DNA of 64,000 nucleotides, taken from contig NZ_JACEHK010000002.1 in NCBI RefSeq assembly GCF_025377685.1, positions 434,001-498,000 of the forward strand. The letters are read 5' to 3'. A program made the position numbers and the translations under genes. The notes beneath the pieces were generated by a model. That model saw nothing but the letters and a program-made list of their open reading frames with translations, had not been told where the DNA came from and made no database searches. Position 1 is the first letter of the stretch. The number at the start of each line of letters is the position of its first letter. Shown here one piece after another: positions 36,716-48,186 of the stretch. This DNA is from Anaerobacillus sp. CMMVII. Lineage in GTDB: Bacteria > Bacillota > Bacilli > Bacillales > Anaerobacillaceae.

Positions 36716-39700
36716 GTGGATTTTGTTCATTTACATATAAATACAGAGTTTAGCCTTTTGAAAAGCTCCGCTAAGATTGAAACAGTTGTTAAGCGTGCAA
36801 AGGAATTAGATTATTCAGCACTTGCAATAACAGATCAGAATGTAATGTATGGGGTCGTCCCATTTTATAAAATGTGTTTAAAAGAAGGCATAAAACCTAT
36901 TATTGGCTTAGAACTGTCTGTTGCGGGTGATCAAGAACTTGAGACACGGTTAATTCTATTAGCCAAAAACGTTACAGGTTACCAAAATTTAATGAAGCTT
37001 TGTAGCATTGCGCAAGTATTTGGAAAAAATCAGCAAAAACAGGTTGATAAAAAACATCTATTTTCGTATTGTAACGGACTAATCGCGATTAGTTCGCCAT
37101 ATCAAGGTGAAATTCAACAGCTTTTCAATGATGGAGCAAATGAGCTTGCCCTCAGTAAAATCCAAGAGTATAAGAAATATTTTGGGGAAGATTTCTACAT
37201 AGGAATTCATGATCACTTCTTAGCTACAGAAAAACAGTTGAATTTACAATTAATCCAGTTTTCAAAAAAGGGACTCATAAATCTTGTTGCTACAAATCAA
37301 GTAATGTATGTACAAAAAGAAGATGCATTAGCCCACAAATGTTTATTGGCTATTGACCAGGGAACGACTTTGCAGGAACTTAAGCATGATTTTAGGGTAG
37401 ATGAGTATTATTTAAAATCAAAAGCTGATATGAAACAATTATTTCTCCAAGTTCCTGAGGCGTTATCAAATGCGATGGTAATTGCTGAAAGATGTAATGT
37501 TGAACTTAGTTTTGGAGAGCAAGCATTACCTGAATATCCAATAGCTTCTGGAGAGAATGCCAAAGACTACTTAGCAAAGCTTTGTTATGAAGGGTTAAAT
37601 AGTCGTTATCAACAAATAAATGAAGAACATGAAAAACGTTTGGCGTATGAACTTAAAATTATTGATCAAATGCAGTTCAATGATTACTTTTTAATCGTGT
37701 GGGATTTCATGAAATTTGCACATGATAGTGGTATGATCACAGGCCCAGGTCGAGGATCGGCGGCGGGTTCTTTAGTTGCTTATGTTTTAAATATTACGAA
37801 CGTAGATCCAATTAAATATGATCTACTTTTTGAACGGTTCCTTAACCCAGAGCGTGTTACTATGCCAGATATAGATATTGATTTTCCTGACACGAGACGT
37901 GAAGAAGTTATTGACTACGTATATCAAAAATATGGAAAAAATCATGTGGCGCAGATTATTACATTTGGAACATTAGCAGCGAAGGCAGCACTTAGAGATA
38001 TTGGAAAAGTTATTGGAATTCCATTGAAAGAAATTGATACTATTGCAAAGCAAATATCTTCGAGACCAAATCTAACGATTGATGAAGCTATTAAGGAAAC
38101 ACCGACATTGCAAAAGCAGTTGATTGAAAATCAGCATTACCAGGAGTGGTTTGAGCTAGCCAAAAGAGTAGAAGGCATTCCACGTCATGCCTCAACCCAT
38201 GCAGCAGGCATCGTGATTAGTAAAGATCCCCTAACTGATAAAGTTCCATTACAGAAAGGTCACTATGATGTATTAGTAACTCAATACCCAATGACGATCC
38301 TAGAAGAAGTGGGTCTTTTAAAAATGGATTTTCTCGGGTTGAGAAACCTATCTTTTATGGAGGAAATAGTTACTCACATTTTTCAATTGGATAAGACAAA
38401 AATTGATCTGAATAACATTCCATTCACTGACGAAAAAACGTTTTGGCTTTTAGGGAAAGGTGATACAACGGGTGTTTTCCAGCTAGAATCACCAGGAATG
38501 AGGCGAGTATTAGCTAATTTAAAACCAACTGAGTTTGAGGATATCGTGGCTGTTAATGCTCTATATCGTCCAGGACCAATGGAAAATATCCCAGTCTTCA
38601 TTGCTGGTAAGCAGAAAAAACACCAAGTTTCATACCCTCACCATGACTTAAAGCCAATTCTAGAAAAAACCTATGGAGTCATTGTATATCAAGAACAGAT
38701 CATGCAGATAGCCTCGAAACTGGCAGGTTTTTCGCTAGGAGAAGCAGATATTTTGAGAAGAGCTGTCAGTAAGAAAAAATTGGAAACTCTTGAAAAGCAG
38801 CGGGAGCGATTTGTGGCTGGCTCAACAGCTCGTGGCTATGATGCTAAAGTAGGAAATGAAGTATATGATTTAATTGTTAGATTTGCTAATTATGGATTTA
38901 ATAGAAGCCATTCAGTAGCTTACAGTATTATTTCATATCAGTTAGCTTATTTAAAAGCTAACTATCCGTCTGCGTTTTTTGCTGCTTTACTTACAAGCGC
39001 TATTGGACAGCATGAAAAAATGAGTCAATATATTGTTGATGCGAAATCGAAAGGGCTTCAAATTAGCTCACCTTCAATAAATATAAGTAGTGCAGGTTTT
39101 ACAATTAGTAATAACAAACAGCTTCAGTTTGGTCTTACTGCGATAAAAAATGTAGGGATAAGAGCGATAGAGGAAATTGTGATGGAAAGAAATCTGGGAG
39201 GCTTGTACGAAGATATTTTTGATTTTTGTGCGAGATTATCTTCAAGGTTTATTAATAGAAGGACCTTAGAATCATTAGTGGCTGCTGGATGTTTCGACGA
39301 GTTTGGTCAACACCGTGCTAGCCTTTTAGCAAGCTTAGACGATGCGATTGAATATGGCGAGCAAGTTAAAAAGCAGGGGGCAGATGGTCAAACGCCATTG
39401 TTTATAGAGAATATTAAAAAGCCAGAAATCGTTCAGGTACCTCCATTTAAAGGCACAGAAAAGCTTCATTTTGAAAAAGAAGTTCTCGGTTTTTATTTGT
39501 CTAGTCATCCAATTGAGTCGTATCATGATATTGTAAATTCACATCAACGTCATTCGATTGCTGAGGCATTAATAATGATTGAAAAGAATGTCCTTAGGGT
39601 TGCGGGACTTATTGAGGGCATTAGAATCATTAAGACGAAAAAAGGTGAGCAAATGGCCTTCCTGAAGGTGAGTGATGAAAGTGGAGAACTTGAGGTGACT

Positions 39701-40081
39701 GTTTTTCCAAGACAATTTCGAGAGTTTTTTTCTATTTTAAAAACTGGGAATTTAGTTTTTCTAGAAGGGAAATTAGAAGTTGGAACAGATCGAACTCAAT
39801 TAATTGTTTCAAAGGCACTGGATGTAAAAGACCTTCAGAAGAGGGTAGTTGATAACATCGTTTATTTGAAAATAGATCAAGAGCGCTCGACTCAAACACA
39901 CCTTGTAAAATTAAAAGAAACGTTAAAAAAATACCCTGGTAAAGTAAAGGTCATCCTTTATTACGAAAATAAAAAACAGTCGGTAGAATTATCGGATGAT
40001 TTTACCATTTCTGCATCTGATCAATGTATAGATGAACTTTCTCAAATGTTAGGAAAAGCAAATGTTGTGAGAAAGGGATAA
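36716..40081 (+). CDS. dnaE: DNA polymerase III alpha subunit DnaE
   Basis: A replicative C-family polymerase of 1121 aa. In Gram-positives DnaE extends RNA primers, mainly on the lagging strand, before PolC takes over. Domains: N-terminal PHP (FVHLHINTEFSLL .. ALAITDQN), catalytic palm with GPGRGSAAGSLVAYVL and PDIDIDFPD (residues about 345-395), fingers with VYQEQIMQIA and NRSHSVAYSIISYQLA, and a C-terminal OB domain near residue 965 (RVAGLIEGIRIIKTKKGEQM). GGGGGGA precedes the GTG start. Full length. Confidence 0.96.
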   Translation: MDFVHLHINTEFSLLKSSAKIETVVKRAKELDYSALAITDQNVMYGVVPFYKMCLKEGIKPIIGLELSVAGDQELETRLILLAKNVTGYQNLMKLCSIAQVFGKNQQKQVDKKHLFSYCNGLIAISSPYQGEIQQLFNDGANELALSKIQEYKKYFGEDFYIGIHDHFLATEKQLNLQLIQFSKKGLINLVATNQVMYVQKEDALAHKCLLAIDQGTTLQELKHDFRVDEYYLKSKADMKQLFLQVPEALSNAMVIAERCNVELSFGEQALPEYPIASGENAKDYLAKLCYEGLNSRYQQINEEHEKRLAYELKIIDQMQFNDYFLIVWDFMKFAHDSGMITGPGRGSAAGSLVAYVLNITNVDPIKYDLLFERFLNPERVTMPDIDIDFPDTRREEVIDYVYQKYGKNHVAQIITFGTLAAKAALRDIGKVIGIPLKEIDTIAKQISSRPNLTIDEAIKETPTLQKQLIENQHYQEWFELAKRVEGIPRHASTHAAGIVISKDPLTDKVPLQKGHYDVLVTQYPMTILEEVGLLKMDFLGLRNLSFMEEIVTHIFQLDKTKIDLNNIPFTDEKTFWLLGKGDTTGVFQLESPGMRRVLANLKPTEFEDIVAVNALYRPGPMENIPVFIAGKQKKHQVSYPHHDLKPILEKTYGVIVYQEQIMQIASKLAGFSLGEADILRRAVSKKKLETLEKQRERFVAGSTARGYDAKVGNEVYDLIVRFANYGFNRSHSVAYSIISYQLAYLKANYPSAFFAALLTSAIGQHEKMSQYIVDAKSKGLQISSPSINISSAGFTISNNKQLQFGLTAIKNVGIRAIEEIVMERNLGGLYEDIFDFCARLSSRFINRRTLESLVAAGCFDEFGQHRASLLASLDDAIEYGEQVKKQGADGQTPLFIENIKKPEIVQVPPFKGTEKLHFEKEVLGFYLSSHPIESYHDIVNSHQRHSIAEALIMIEKNVLRVAGLIEGIRIIKTKKGEQMAFLKVSDESGELEVTVFPRQFREFFSILKTGNLVFLEGKLEVGTDRTQLIVSKALDVKDLQKRVVDNIVYLKIDQERSTQTHLVKLKETLKKYPGKVKVILYYENKKQSVELSDDFTISASDQCIDELSQMLGKANVVRKG

Positions 40082-40106
40082 GGGGTATGTACAGAAGAAG
40101 ATCATC

Positions 40107-40144
40107 TGTTATAATATAAAAGGGGAGAAGTGGTCAGACCACTT
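40107..40144 (+). promoter_or_regulatory. extended -10 promoter and GntR-type dyad before ytsJ
   Basis: TGTTATAAT (40107-40115) is an extended -10. AAGTGGTCAGACCACTT (40128-40144) is a perfect dyad whose core TGGTCAGACCA resembles FadR-family GntR operators (TGGTnnGACCA). A GntR gene of that type lies downstream of ytsJ. Confidence 0.5.
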
Positions 40145-40186
40145 TTATACCTGGTTCTAAATGACTATTAGGGGAGAGTGAAGTTT

Positions 40187-41419
40187 GTGGCAACATTAAG
40201 AGAAGAAGCACTACATATGCATCGAGTAAATAAAGGGAAATTAGAGACGGTTTCTAAGATACCAGTTCGTAATGCAAAGGACTTAAGTTTGGCCTATTCA
40301 CCGGGAGTAGCAGAGCCATGTAAGGAAATCCATAATGATGTAAGCAATGTTTATGAGTATACAATGAAAGGCAACATGGTAGCCGTGGTTTCAGATGGTA
40401 CTGCAGTATTAGGCCTGGGAAATATTGGTCCAGAGGCAGCTCTACCTGTAATGGAAGGGAAAGCTCTTCTTTTTAAATCATTTGCAGGTGTAGATGCTTT
40501 TCCAATTTGTTTAGCGACAACAGATGTTGAGAAAATTATTGAAACAGTAAAGCTACTTGAGCCAACTTTTGGTGGTGTAAACCTTGAAGATATAGCAGCT
40601 CCTAACTGCTTTGTCATTGAAGAGCGTTTGAAAAAAGAATGTAACATTCCAATTTTTCATGATGATCAACACGGTACAGCTATCGTTACAGCTGCTGGAT
40701 TATTAAATGCTTTAAAACTAACAGGGAAGTCTATCTCTGAAGTAAAAGTAGTTGCGAATGGTGCTGGTGCAGCTGGTATCGCATGTGTGAAATTAATGCA
40801 ACGTATGGGTGTAAAAGATGTAATTCTATGTGATACAAAAGGTGCGATTTACGAAGGCCGTGCGGTTGGCATGAACCCAGTAAAAGATGAAATTGCAAAA
40901 GTAACAAATCGTGAGAGACTTCAAGGTTCTTTAGAGGATGTTATTAAAGGAACAGATGTTTTTGTAGGGGTTTCTGTAGAAGGAGCTTTAACAAAGGAAA
41001 TGGTTCAAAGTATGAACCCAGACCCAATTATATTCCCGATGGCTAATCCAGTTCCAGAAATTATGCCCGAAGACGCTAAAGCGGCTGGTGCAAGTGTTAT
41101 TGGAACAGGACGTTCTGATTTTCCAAACCAAATTAATAATGTTCTTGCATTCCCTGGAATCTTCCGTGGTGCATTAGATGTTCATGCTACAAATATTAAC
41201 GAGGAAATGAAAATTGCTGCTGTTAAAGCAATTGCAAGTTTAGTATCAGATGAAGAACTTCATGCTGATTATGTAGTTCCAGCACCATTTGATCCTCGTG
41301 TTGCTCCAGCAGTTGCCAAAGCAGTTGCGATTGCAGCGATGGAGACAGGTGTGGCAAGAAGGAAAGTGAACCCGGATGAAGTAGAAGCTAAAACGAAAAA
41401 ACTTGCAACTATTGAGTAG
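40187..41419 (+). CDS. ytsJ: malate dehydrogenase (decarboxylating), YtsJ type
   Basis: Malic enzyme converting malate to pyruvate and CO2 with NADP as the likely cofactor. 410 aa. Features: SLAYSPGVAEPC, the catalytic lysine region GKALLFKSFAGVDAFPIC, metal-site EDIAAPNCFVIEERL, FHDDQHGTAIV, and the nucleotide-binding GAGAAGIACVKLM. GTG 40187 is preferred: GGGGAG lies 10 bases before it, and the family begins near LREEALH. Position after dnaE matches B. subtilis. Two family 2 repeats follow. Confidence 0.93.
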   Translation: MATLREEALHMHRVNKGKLETVSKIPVRNAKDLSLAYSPGVAEPCKEIHNDVSNVYEYTMKGNMVAVVSDGTAVLGLGNIGPEAALPVMEGKALLFKSFAGVDAFPICLATTDVEKIIETVKLLEPTFGGVNLEDIAAPNCFVIEERLKKECNIPIFHDDQHGTAIVTAAGLLNALKLTGKSISEVKVVANGAGAAGIACVKLMQRMGVKDVILCDTKGAIYEGRAVGMNPVKDEIAKVTNRERLQGSLEDVIKGTDVFVGVSVEGALTKEMVQSMNPDPIIFPMANPVPEIMPEDAKAAGASVIGTGRSDFPNQINNVLAFPGIFRGALDVHATNINEEMKIAAVKAIASLVSDEELHADYVVPAPFDPRVAPAVAKAVAIAAMETGVARRKVNPDEVEAKTKKLATIE

Positions 41420-41523
41420 TATAGTTGAGAGTGTACAGGGTATAGTTTATAGTTGCATCTATGTTTTGCCATCGAAGCTCTACAAACAAAGACTCTACAT
41501 TTTAAACTTTAAACTCTAAACTA
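41420..41523 (+). repeat. TAGAGT palindromic repeat, family 2, copy 6
   Basis: Starts at the ytsJ stop codon: GTTGAGAGTGTACAGGGTAT, centre CCATCGAAGCTC, then GACTCTACATTTTAAACTTT and ACTCTAAACT. Confidence 0.65.
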
Positions 41524-41528
41524 AAAAA

Positions 41529-41600
41529 GAGTTCGGAGCGGAGAGTTCCTAAACGACGGTTTGCATGTAAATTTTGAAACTCTAATCTCTGAACTCTAAT
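41529..41600 (+). repeat. TAGAGT palindromic repeat, family 2, copy 7
   Basis: AGTTCGGAGCGGAGAGTTCC, short centre, then GAAACTCTAATCTCTGAACTC. It is immediately adjacent to copy 6, separated by an A-rich linker. Confidence 0.5.
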
Positions 41601-41708
41601 TCAATTTAACGAAAGTCGTCTGCATTTTCTCTATGCATGTACGTATTGCTATTCTTGAAAGCAAAACTTTTTGGGAATTGCCAAACTATAAAAAGGTGGT
41701 GATAACTA

Positions 41709-42374
41709 ATGTCATCACAACAAGATAAGGTTTATATCGAAATTATTCGAGAATTAAACCACATTATTCAAGAAGATCAATTGATAGCTGGGGACAAGCT
41801 TCCATCTGAAAGAGAGTTGAGTGAACGATTAAATGTCGGTCGTTCTTCTGTGCGCGAGGCACTTAGATCACTAGAGCTCCTAGACTTAATTGAAACACGT
41901 CGTGGCGAAGGAACGTTTATTAAAAGCATTGGTGGTCATCGTCTAGTAGAAGTACTAGCGAGTTTTTTTTTACGAGAGAAAAAAGCAAGAAGTGATTTAG
42001 CTGAAACGAGAAAAATTGTTGAAGTAGAAGGATTACGGCTAGCTTGTGAAAGAATAGATGATAGTCAATTAGAAATCTTAGAAAAACTAATTGTTCAGTC
42101 TAAAAACAGCTGGCAAAATGGAAAATTTCCGGTGGAAGAAGACTATCTATTTCATAAAACAATTGTAGAAGCTTGTCATAATAGATTACTGCTTAACATA
42201 TGGATTTCACTTGTGGAGTATAGTAAGGTCGCTTTGCGGGAATCCTTGTCTAGGGAAGGACGACCGGAGCAATCCATCATGGAGCATGAAAAAATTCTAA
42301 CTGCATTAAAAAATAGAGACGTAGATCAGGGTATTCTTGCATTAAAAAATCATCTCGAAAACAGTCGTTTCTAG
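41709..42374 (+). CDS. GntR-family regulator, FadR subfamily
   Basis: A 221 aa protein. The winged helix is at residues about 8-75 ([43 protein letters not shown]), followed by an FCD ligand domain with metal-binding histidines ([14 protein letters not shown]). FadR-type regulators sense organic acids or acyl compounds. It lies between the malic enzyme and accDA. Dyads upstream of both (40128 and 42456) are candidate operators, so control of the malate/acetyl-CoA branch is a reasonable inference but untested. AAGGTGGTGA precedes the ATG. Confidence 0.83.
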   Translation: MSSQQDKVYIEIIRELNHIIQEDQLIAGDKLPSERELSERLNVGRSSVREALRSLELLDLIETRRGEGTFIKSIGGHRLVEVLASFFLREKKARSDLAETRKIVEVEGLRLACERIDDSQLEILEKLIVQSKNSWQNGKFPVEEDYLFHKTIVEACHNRLLLNIWISLVEYSKVALRESLSREGRPEQSIMEHEKILTALKNRDVDQGILALKNHLENSRF

Positions 42375-42408
42375 AGAGAATTTAGGGTTATTCGTTGGAT
42401 TGTTTGCC

Positions 42409-42438
42409 TTGAAACTATTGATTTTTATATGGTATGAT
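42409..42438 (+). promoter_or_regulatory. sigma-A promoter of accDA
   Basis: TTGAAA (42409-42414), 18 bp, TATGAT (42433-42438). Confidence 0.6.
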
Positions 42439-42455
42439 TATGAAAATTTTAATGA

Positions 42456-42469
42456 TCTTGTCCACAAGA
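42456..42469 (+). promoter_or_regulatory. dyad downstream of the accD promoter
   Basis: TCTTGT CC ACAAGA is a perfect dyad, 17 bp after the -10 and before the SD. It resembles GntR-type operators (TTGTnnACAA). Confidence 0.4.
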
Positions 42470-42480
42470 GAGGTGTAACT

Positions 42481-43335
42481 GTGTTAAGGGACTTATTTTC
42501 TAAGAAAAAGAAATACGCTACAATTCCTTCAGACCAAGTAAAAATGGATATTCCAGAAGGACTAATGACAAAATGTCCAAAGTGTAAGACGATTATGTAC
42601 ACCAAGGAATTGAAAAAAAATCTCTATGTATGTGATTCTTGTGGCTATCACCATCGTATGACAGCTTATGATAGGATTGCTAGCTTAGTTGACGAAGGTA
42701 CTTTCATTGAGTTTGACCAACATATGATATCTAAAGATCCATTAGCTTTTCCTACTTATACAGAGAAGACTAATGCTGACCGAAATAAAACGGGTCTAAA
42801 CGAAGCTATCGTAACAGGTCAAGGTAAAATGTCAGAAATGAATATTGTCATTGCCGTTATGGATGCAAGATTCCGTATGGGCAGTATGGGTTCAGTCGTT
42901 GGCGAAAAAATAACTAGAGCTATTGAAAAAGCAATAGAACTAAAAGCACCTTTTATTCTTTTCTCTGCGTCAGGTGGAGCTAGAATGCAAGAAGGTGTAC
43001 TAAGCCTTATGCAAATGGCTAAGACAAGTGCAGCTTTGAAAAAGCTTGATAACCAGGGTGGGCTTTTCATCTCAATTATGACTCATCCTACAACAGGAGG
43101 AGTCTCTGCTAGCTTCGCTTCGCTAGGAGATTATAATTTCGCTGAACCAGGAGCATTGATTGGGTTTGCAGGACGAAGGATTATTGAACAAACCATTCGT
43201 CAAGAATTACCTGATGACTTTCAAACAGCTGAGTTTCTATTAAAACATGGGCAGCTAGATCGAGTTGTGTCGCGATTGGAAATGAAGCAAATGTTAACAA
43301 CGATAATCGACATTCATAGTGATGTATTAACATAA
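42481..43335 (+). CDS. accD: acetyl-CoA carboxylase carboxyltransferase beta subunit
   Basis: Carboxyl transfer from biotin to acetyl-CoA, the first step of fatty acid synthesis; works with AccA. 284 aa. N-terminal zinc ribbon CPKCKTIM .. [10 protein letters not shown], then the crotonase-like core with [20 protein letters not shown] and [18 protein letters not shown]. The GTG at 42481 follows AGAGGTG and gives an N-terminus ([12 protein letters not shown]) matching the family. accA follows 16 bases after the stop. Confidence 0.96.
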   Translation: MLRDLFSKKKKYATIPSDQVKMDIPEGLMTKCPKCKTIMYTKELKKNLYVCDSCGYHHRMTAYDRIASLVDEGTFIEFDQHMISKDPLAFPTYTEKTNADRNKTGLNEAIVTGQGKMSEMNIVIAVMDARFRMGSMGSVVGEKITRAIEKAIELKAPFILFSASGGARMQEGVLSLMQMAKTSAALKKLDNQGGLFISIMTHPTTGGVSASFASLGDYNFAEPGALIGFAGRRIIEQTIRQELPDDFQTAEFLLKHGQLDRVVSRLEMKQMLTTIIDIHSDVLT

Positions 43336-43351
43336 AAGGAGGTGTAGACAC

Positions 43352-44329
43352 ATGGCTAATGAACTACCTTTTGAAAGACCAATTACTGAATTAAAGTTAA
43401 AAATTGAAGAATTAAAAAAGTTTACTGTAGATAAGGGAATTGATTTGTCGAGCGAAATAATCAAGCTTGAAGAACGCTTAGAACAATTAGAAAACGACAT
43501 TTATGGAAACATGAAGCCTTGGGATCGTGTACAAATCGCTCGTCATAGTGAAAGGCCCACGACTTTGGATTACTTATCTTATATGTTTACAGATTTTATT
43601 GAGCTACACGGAGACCGATTATATGGTGACGATGAAGCGATTGTAGCAGGTGTTGCAAAATTTCATGGGAAACCTGTAACTGTAATCGGACATCAACGTG
43701 GGAAAGACACAAAGGAAAATTTACGTCGAAACTTTGGAATGCCGCATCCAGAAGGGTACCGAAAGGCCCTAAGGTTAATGAAACAAGCAATAAGTTTAAA
43801 CGACCGATTATTTGTTTCATTGATACAAAAGGGGCGTATCCTGGAATTGCCGCTGAGGAGCGAGGCCAAAGTGAGGCGATAGCAAGAAATTTATTAGAAA
43901 TGGCAGGACTAACCGTTCCAATCATTTGTATCGTGATCGGAGAAGGTGGTAGTGGTGGAGCTTTGGCGTTAGGTGTAGGAAACCACGTTCATATGCTAGA
44001 AAAACTCTACATACTCTGTGATTTCTCCAGAAGGGGCAGCCGCTCTCCTATGGAAAGACGCCGGTCTTGCTCAAAGAGCTGCAGAAACGATGAGAATTAC
44101 TGCTCCTGACTTAAAGGATCTTAATGTTATTGATGAAATCATCCCTGAAGTTAGAGGTGGCGCTCATCGAAATGTTAAAGTACAAGCAAGTGCCATCGAA
44201 AAAGTAATAGCAAATTCATTGGCCGAATTAGCTAACTTTTCTGAAAATGAGCTAGTAGAGCATCGTTACGAAAAATTTAACAAAATAGGTGAGTATGGCA
44301 TTGTAAACGATGTCATTAGCGTGAAATAA
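43352..44329 (+). CDS. accA: acetyl-CoA carboxylase carboxyltransferase alpha subunit, two compensating frameshifts
   Basis: Partner of AccD. The frame breaks near 43789: CAAGCAATAAGTTTAAACGACC needs one more A to give [15 protein letters not shown]. It is restored at 44000-44004, where GAAAAACTCT has one A too many for [12 protein letters not shown]. The net length is unchanged, 325 aa, the family size. Motifs outside and between the shifts are intact ([21 protein letters not shown]). AccA is essential in bacteria using this pathway, so the two errors are best explained by sequencing. AAGGAGGTG precedes the ATG. Confidence 0.93.
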
Positions 44330-44336
44330 GGGTTGG

Positions 44337-44368
44337 GCTTTCTCTAAGATTAGAGAAGGCTTTTTTTT
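44337..44368 (+). terminator. terminator after accA
   Basis: GCTTTCTCTA and TAGAGAAGGC form a stem with one mismatch, followed by T8. Confidence 0.75.
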
Positions 44369-44524
44369 GTCCTCTGAAGTCTATTGTCAATTAGAATTAG
44401 AAGTGTTATTTTTATACTCGTACAGAAAATACTATTGAAAAACTATTTGCTTTTTCAATGAATGGTTTAAGTGATTTTAGTACATAAACTAATACTAGGA
44501 TTTTTTTAAATTGTAGAGAGGTGA

Positions 44525-45490
<966 letters not shown>

Positions 45491-45610
45491 TTAGGATTTT
45501 ACAATTTAATTATGACATACTTTATAGTCGTAAGCAACCATAAAGTGTATAACACTTTTCCAAAAAAAGAACTTTATGATGTTATTTAGGAAAGTAGGAG
45601 GTTTTTCATA

Positions 45611-47365
45611 ATGAGAAAAACAAAAATAGTATGTACAATTGGTCCGGCAAGTGAGAGTTTAGAAAAGTTAACACAACTAATAAATGCAGGTATGAATGTG
45701 GCGCGTTTAAACTTTTCCCATGGTGATTACGAAGAGCATGGAGCTAGAATTAAGTCCATCCGTGAAGCAGCAGCAGCTACAGGAAAACACGTAGCGATTT
45801 TACTTGATACAAAAGGTCCTGAAATTCGTACAAATAATTTTGAAAATGGAGTTGCAGAGTTAGTAGCAGGAAATGAAGTTATTATTTCTATGGAAGAAGT
45901 TATGGGTACTGCTGAGAAATTTTCAATTTCGTACGAAGGTCTTGTTAATGATGTTAGTGTTGGTTCAAAAATTCTATTAGACGACGGGTTAATTGAACTT
46001 GAAGTCATTGAGGTTGGAACTACTGAATTAAAAACAAAGATTTTAAATAGTGGGACGATCAAAAATAAAAAAGGTGTTAATGTACCGAATGTAAGCGTAA
46101 ATTTACCTGGTATTACTGAAAAGGATGCCAATGATATTCGCTTTGGGATCGAACAAAAAGTTGACTTTATTGCGGCATCATTTGTACGTCGTGCAACAGA
46201 CGTATTGGAAATTCGTGAGCTTTTGGAAACGAATGGAGCAAGTGGTATTCACATCATTCCTAAAATTGAAAATCAAGAAGGTGTGGACAACATTGACGAA
46301 ATCTTAGAGGTTTCGGATGGATTAATGGTTGCACGTGGTGACCTTGGTGTAGAAATACCAGCAGAAGAAGTGCCATTAGTGCAAAAGAACTTAATCAAAA
46401 AATGTAACTCACTAGGAAAACCAGTAATTACAGCAACACAAATGTTAGACTCTATGCAAAGAAACCCTCGTCCGACTCGCGCTGAAGCAAGTGATGTTGC
46501 GAACGCCATTTTTGATGGTACAGATGCAATCATGCTATCTGGAGAAACTGCTGCTGGTACGTACCCTGTCGAGTCTGTGCAAACTATGAATAAAATTGCC
46601 GTTCGAGCAGAATCTGCGTTAAAATATGAAGAAGTGTTAAAAAGAAAAGGACGAGAAAGTCAAAGAACAATCACGGATGCAATCAGTCAATCGGTTGCTC
46701 ATACTGCTCTTAACTTAGACGCTGCAGCCGTGGTTACAGCTACTGAGAGTGGTCATACAGCAAGAATGATCTCAAAATATCGTCCAAAATCACCGATCGT
46801 CGCTGTAACACATTCAGAAGAAGTTTGCCGTAAGTTAGCATTAGCTTGGGGTGTTTATCCGCAGTTGGGTACAAAGGCTACCTCAACTGATGAGATGCTT
46901 GAAATTGCCGTTCAAGAAGCAGTAAAAACTGATTTTATTGATCATGGAGACTTAATTGTGATTTCAGCTGGTGTGCCAGTTGGTGAAACAGGTACAACGA
47001 ACCTAATGAAAGTTCATGTAGTTGGCGAAGTTGTTGCTAAAGGACAAGGCATCGGGCGCAAGACAGCGACTGGTACAGTTGTTGTTGCAAAAACGGCTAG
47101 TGATGCTATCGCTAAAATGAAGGACGGAGCTATTCTTGTAACTGTTGCTACAGACAAAGACATGATGGAAGCCTTTGAAAAAGCAGGAGCGGTAATTACC
47201 GAAGAAGGTGGTTTAACGAGCCATGCAGCTGTTGTTGGTTTAACCCTTGGTATTCCTGTCATTGTTGGAGTAAACCATGCTACAGACCAATTTGAAGACG
47301 GTGATGAGATTACCGTAGACAGTACTAGAGGCAATATCTACAAAGGTCATGCCAGTATTTTATAA
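45611..47365 (+). CDS. pyk: pyruvate kinase with C-terminal PEP-utilizer domain
   Basis: Converts PEP and ADP to pyruvate and ATP. 584 aa: barrel and lid ([55 protein letters not shown]), then the C domain, then an extra PEP-utilizer-like domain (residues about 480-584: [20 protein letters not shown]) typical of Bacillus-type enzymes. AGTAGGAGG precedes the ATG. Confidence 0.97.
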   Translation: MRKTKIVCTIGPASESLEKLTQLINAGMNVARLNFSHGDYEEHGARIKSIREAAAATGKHVAILLDTKGPEIRTNNFENGVAELVAGNEVIISMEEVMGTAEKFSISYEGLVNDVSVGSKILLDDGLIELEVIEVGTTELKTKILNSGTIKNKKGVNVPNVSVNLPGITEKDANDIRFGIEQKVDFIAASFVRRATDVLEIRELLETNGASGIHIIPKIENQEGVDNIDEILEVSDGLMVARGDLGVEIPAEEVPLVQKNLIKKCNSLGKPVITATQMLDSMQRNPRPTRAEASDVANAIFDGTDAIMLSGETAAGTYPVESVQTMNKIAVRAESALKYEEVLKRKGRESQRTITDAISQSVAHTALNLDAAAVVTATESGHTARMISKYRPKSPIVAVTHSEEVCRKLALAWGVYPQLGTKATSTDEMLEIAVQEAVKTDFIDHGDLIVISAGVPVGETGTTNLMKVHVVGEVVAKGQGIGRKTATGTVVVAKTASDAIAKMKDGAILVTVATDKDMMEAFEKAGAVITEEGGLTSHAAVVGLTLGIPVIVGVNHATDQFEDGDEITVDSTRGNIYKGHASIL

Positions 47366-47376
47366 GTGATGTAACT

Positions 47377-47411
47377 AGGAGCGCTGAGATTAAATATCTT
47401 AGCGTTTTTTT
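47377..47411 (+). terminator. terminator after pyk
   Basis: CGCTGAGAT pairs with ATCTTAGCG and is followed by T7. Confidence 0.8.
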
Positions 47412-47425
47412 GATATAAGAAATAT

Positions 47426-47610
47426 AACCGCTTTTTAGTATTTGTTGCTATTAGCTTTTAGGTAGTACCCAAGCGAATGCTTGGTTCTTCACGCTTTGCG
47501 TGAAGCTTTTGAGAATAAATAAGCCATTGGGACAAATAAATTTGTCCCAAAAAGCTTATTTATTCTAAAAAGACGACCTAAGAAGCAACAAAGTTTACGA
47601 AAACAGCATT
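47426..47610 (-). repeat. MITE-like element, family 1, copy E
   Basis: Inverted relative to copy D (26526-26712), with the same interior hairpins (CTTCACGC/GCGTGAAG and GGGACAAATAAATTTGTCCC). Ends ACCGCTTTTTAGTATTTGTTG and AACAAAGTTTACGAAAACAGC. Confidence 0.7.
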
Positions 47611-47751
47611 CAATAAATAGCATAATAGCCCTGACTAGCATATAATATATAGACAAGTTATATCTTAGCATGTTATTTATTTAATAGAGTTCTTTCAATG
47701 ATCTATTCGACATTCTTACAACATTAGTTTTATTTGAAGAGGAGTACTGTT

Positions 47752-48144
47752 ATGTTAAGAATTTTTATTTTACTATTAATCGTCGTTCCAGCCCTAGAAA
47801 TAGGTGTTCTCGTTCTTTCGGGTAATACAATCGGTATACCATGGACAATTCTATTAGTGATTTTTACAGGTGTATTAGGAGCCTGGTTAGCAAAAAAGGA
47901 AGGGTTACAAACAATTCGGTTAGCACAGCTCCAATTACAGCAAGGGCAAATTCCTAGTGGAATTATCTTAGATGGATTATGTATTTTAGTAGGAGGAGTG
48001 GTTCTCCTCACCCCAGGGTTTATAACAGACTTAATTGGCTTTTTTCTATTAATACCGAGCACGAGAACAATTGCAAAAGGATTTTTCCAAAAAGTATTTG
48101 ATAGAATGTTAAAAAATGGATCAATTATTATTAACCGAAGATAG
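47752..48144 (+). CDS. fxsA: FxsA-family membrane protein
   Basis: A 130 aa protein with an N-terminal membrane pair (LRIFILLLIVVPALEIGVLVL, GIPWTILLVIFTGVLGAWLA) and a third segment ending GFFLLIPSTR. The E-x-x-x-x-x topology and LLLTPGFITDLIGFFLLIP stretch match FxsA, which in E. coli relieves F exclusion of phage T7. Function in Bacillus is unknown. ATG 47752 has AGAGGAG as SD. Confidence 0.9.
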   Translation: MLRIFILLLIVVPALEIGVLVLSGNTIGIPWTILLVIFTGVLGAWLAKKEGLQTIRLAQLQLQQGQIPSGIILDGLCILVGGVVLLTPGFITDLIGFFLLIPSTRTIAKGFFQKVFDRMLKNGSIIINRR

Positions 48145-48149
48145 AATGT

Positions 48150-48186
48150 AAAAAGGTTGAGGGACATTGTCTCTCAACCTTTTTTT
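48150..48186. terminator. bidirectional terminator between fxsA and ytvI
   Basis: AAAAGGTTGAG and CTCAACCTTTT with an inner GAC/GTC pair, followed by T-rich sequence; the A-rich left side serves ytvI. Confidence 0.82.

Noticed and set aside
40128-40144. AAGTGGTCAGACCACTT as a dnaE terminator
   Set aside because: The loop would be one base and there is no real T run; it also lies after a good -10 element.
45727-46131. 134-codon minus-strand frame inside pyk, and similar long antisense frames in pfkA, accD and fxsA
   Set aside because: They lie wholly within conserved genes on the other strand; their length follows from codon bias of the sense gene.
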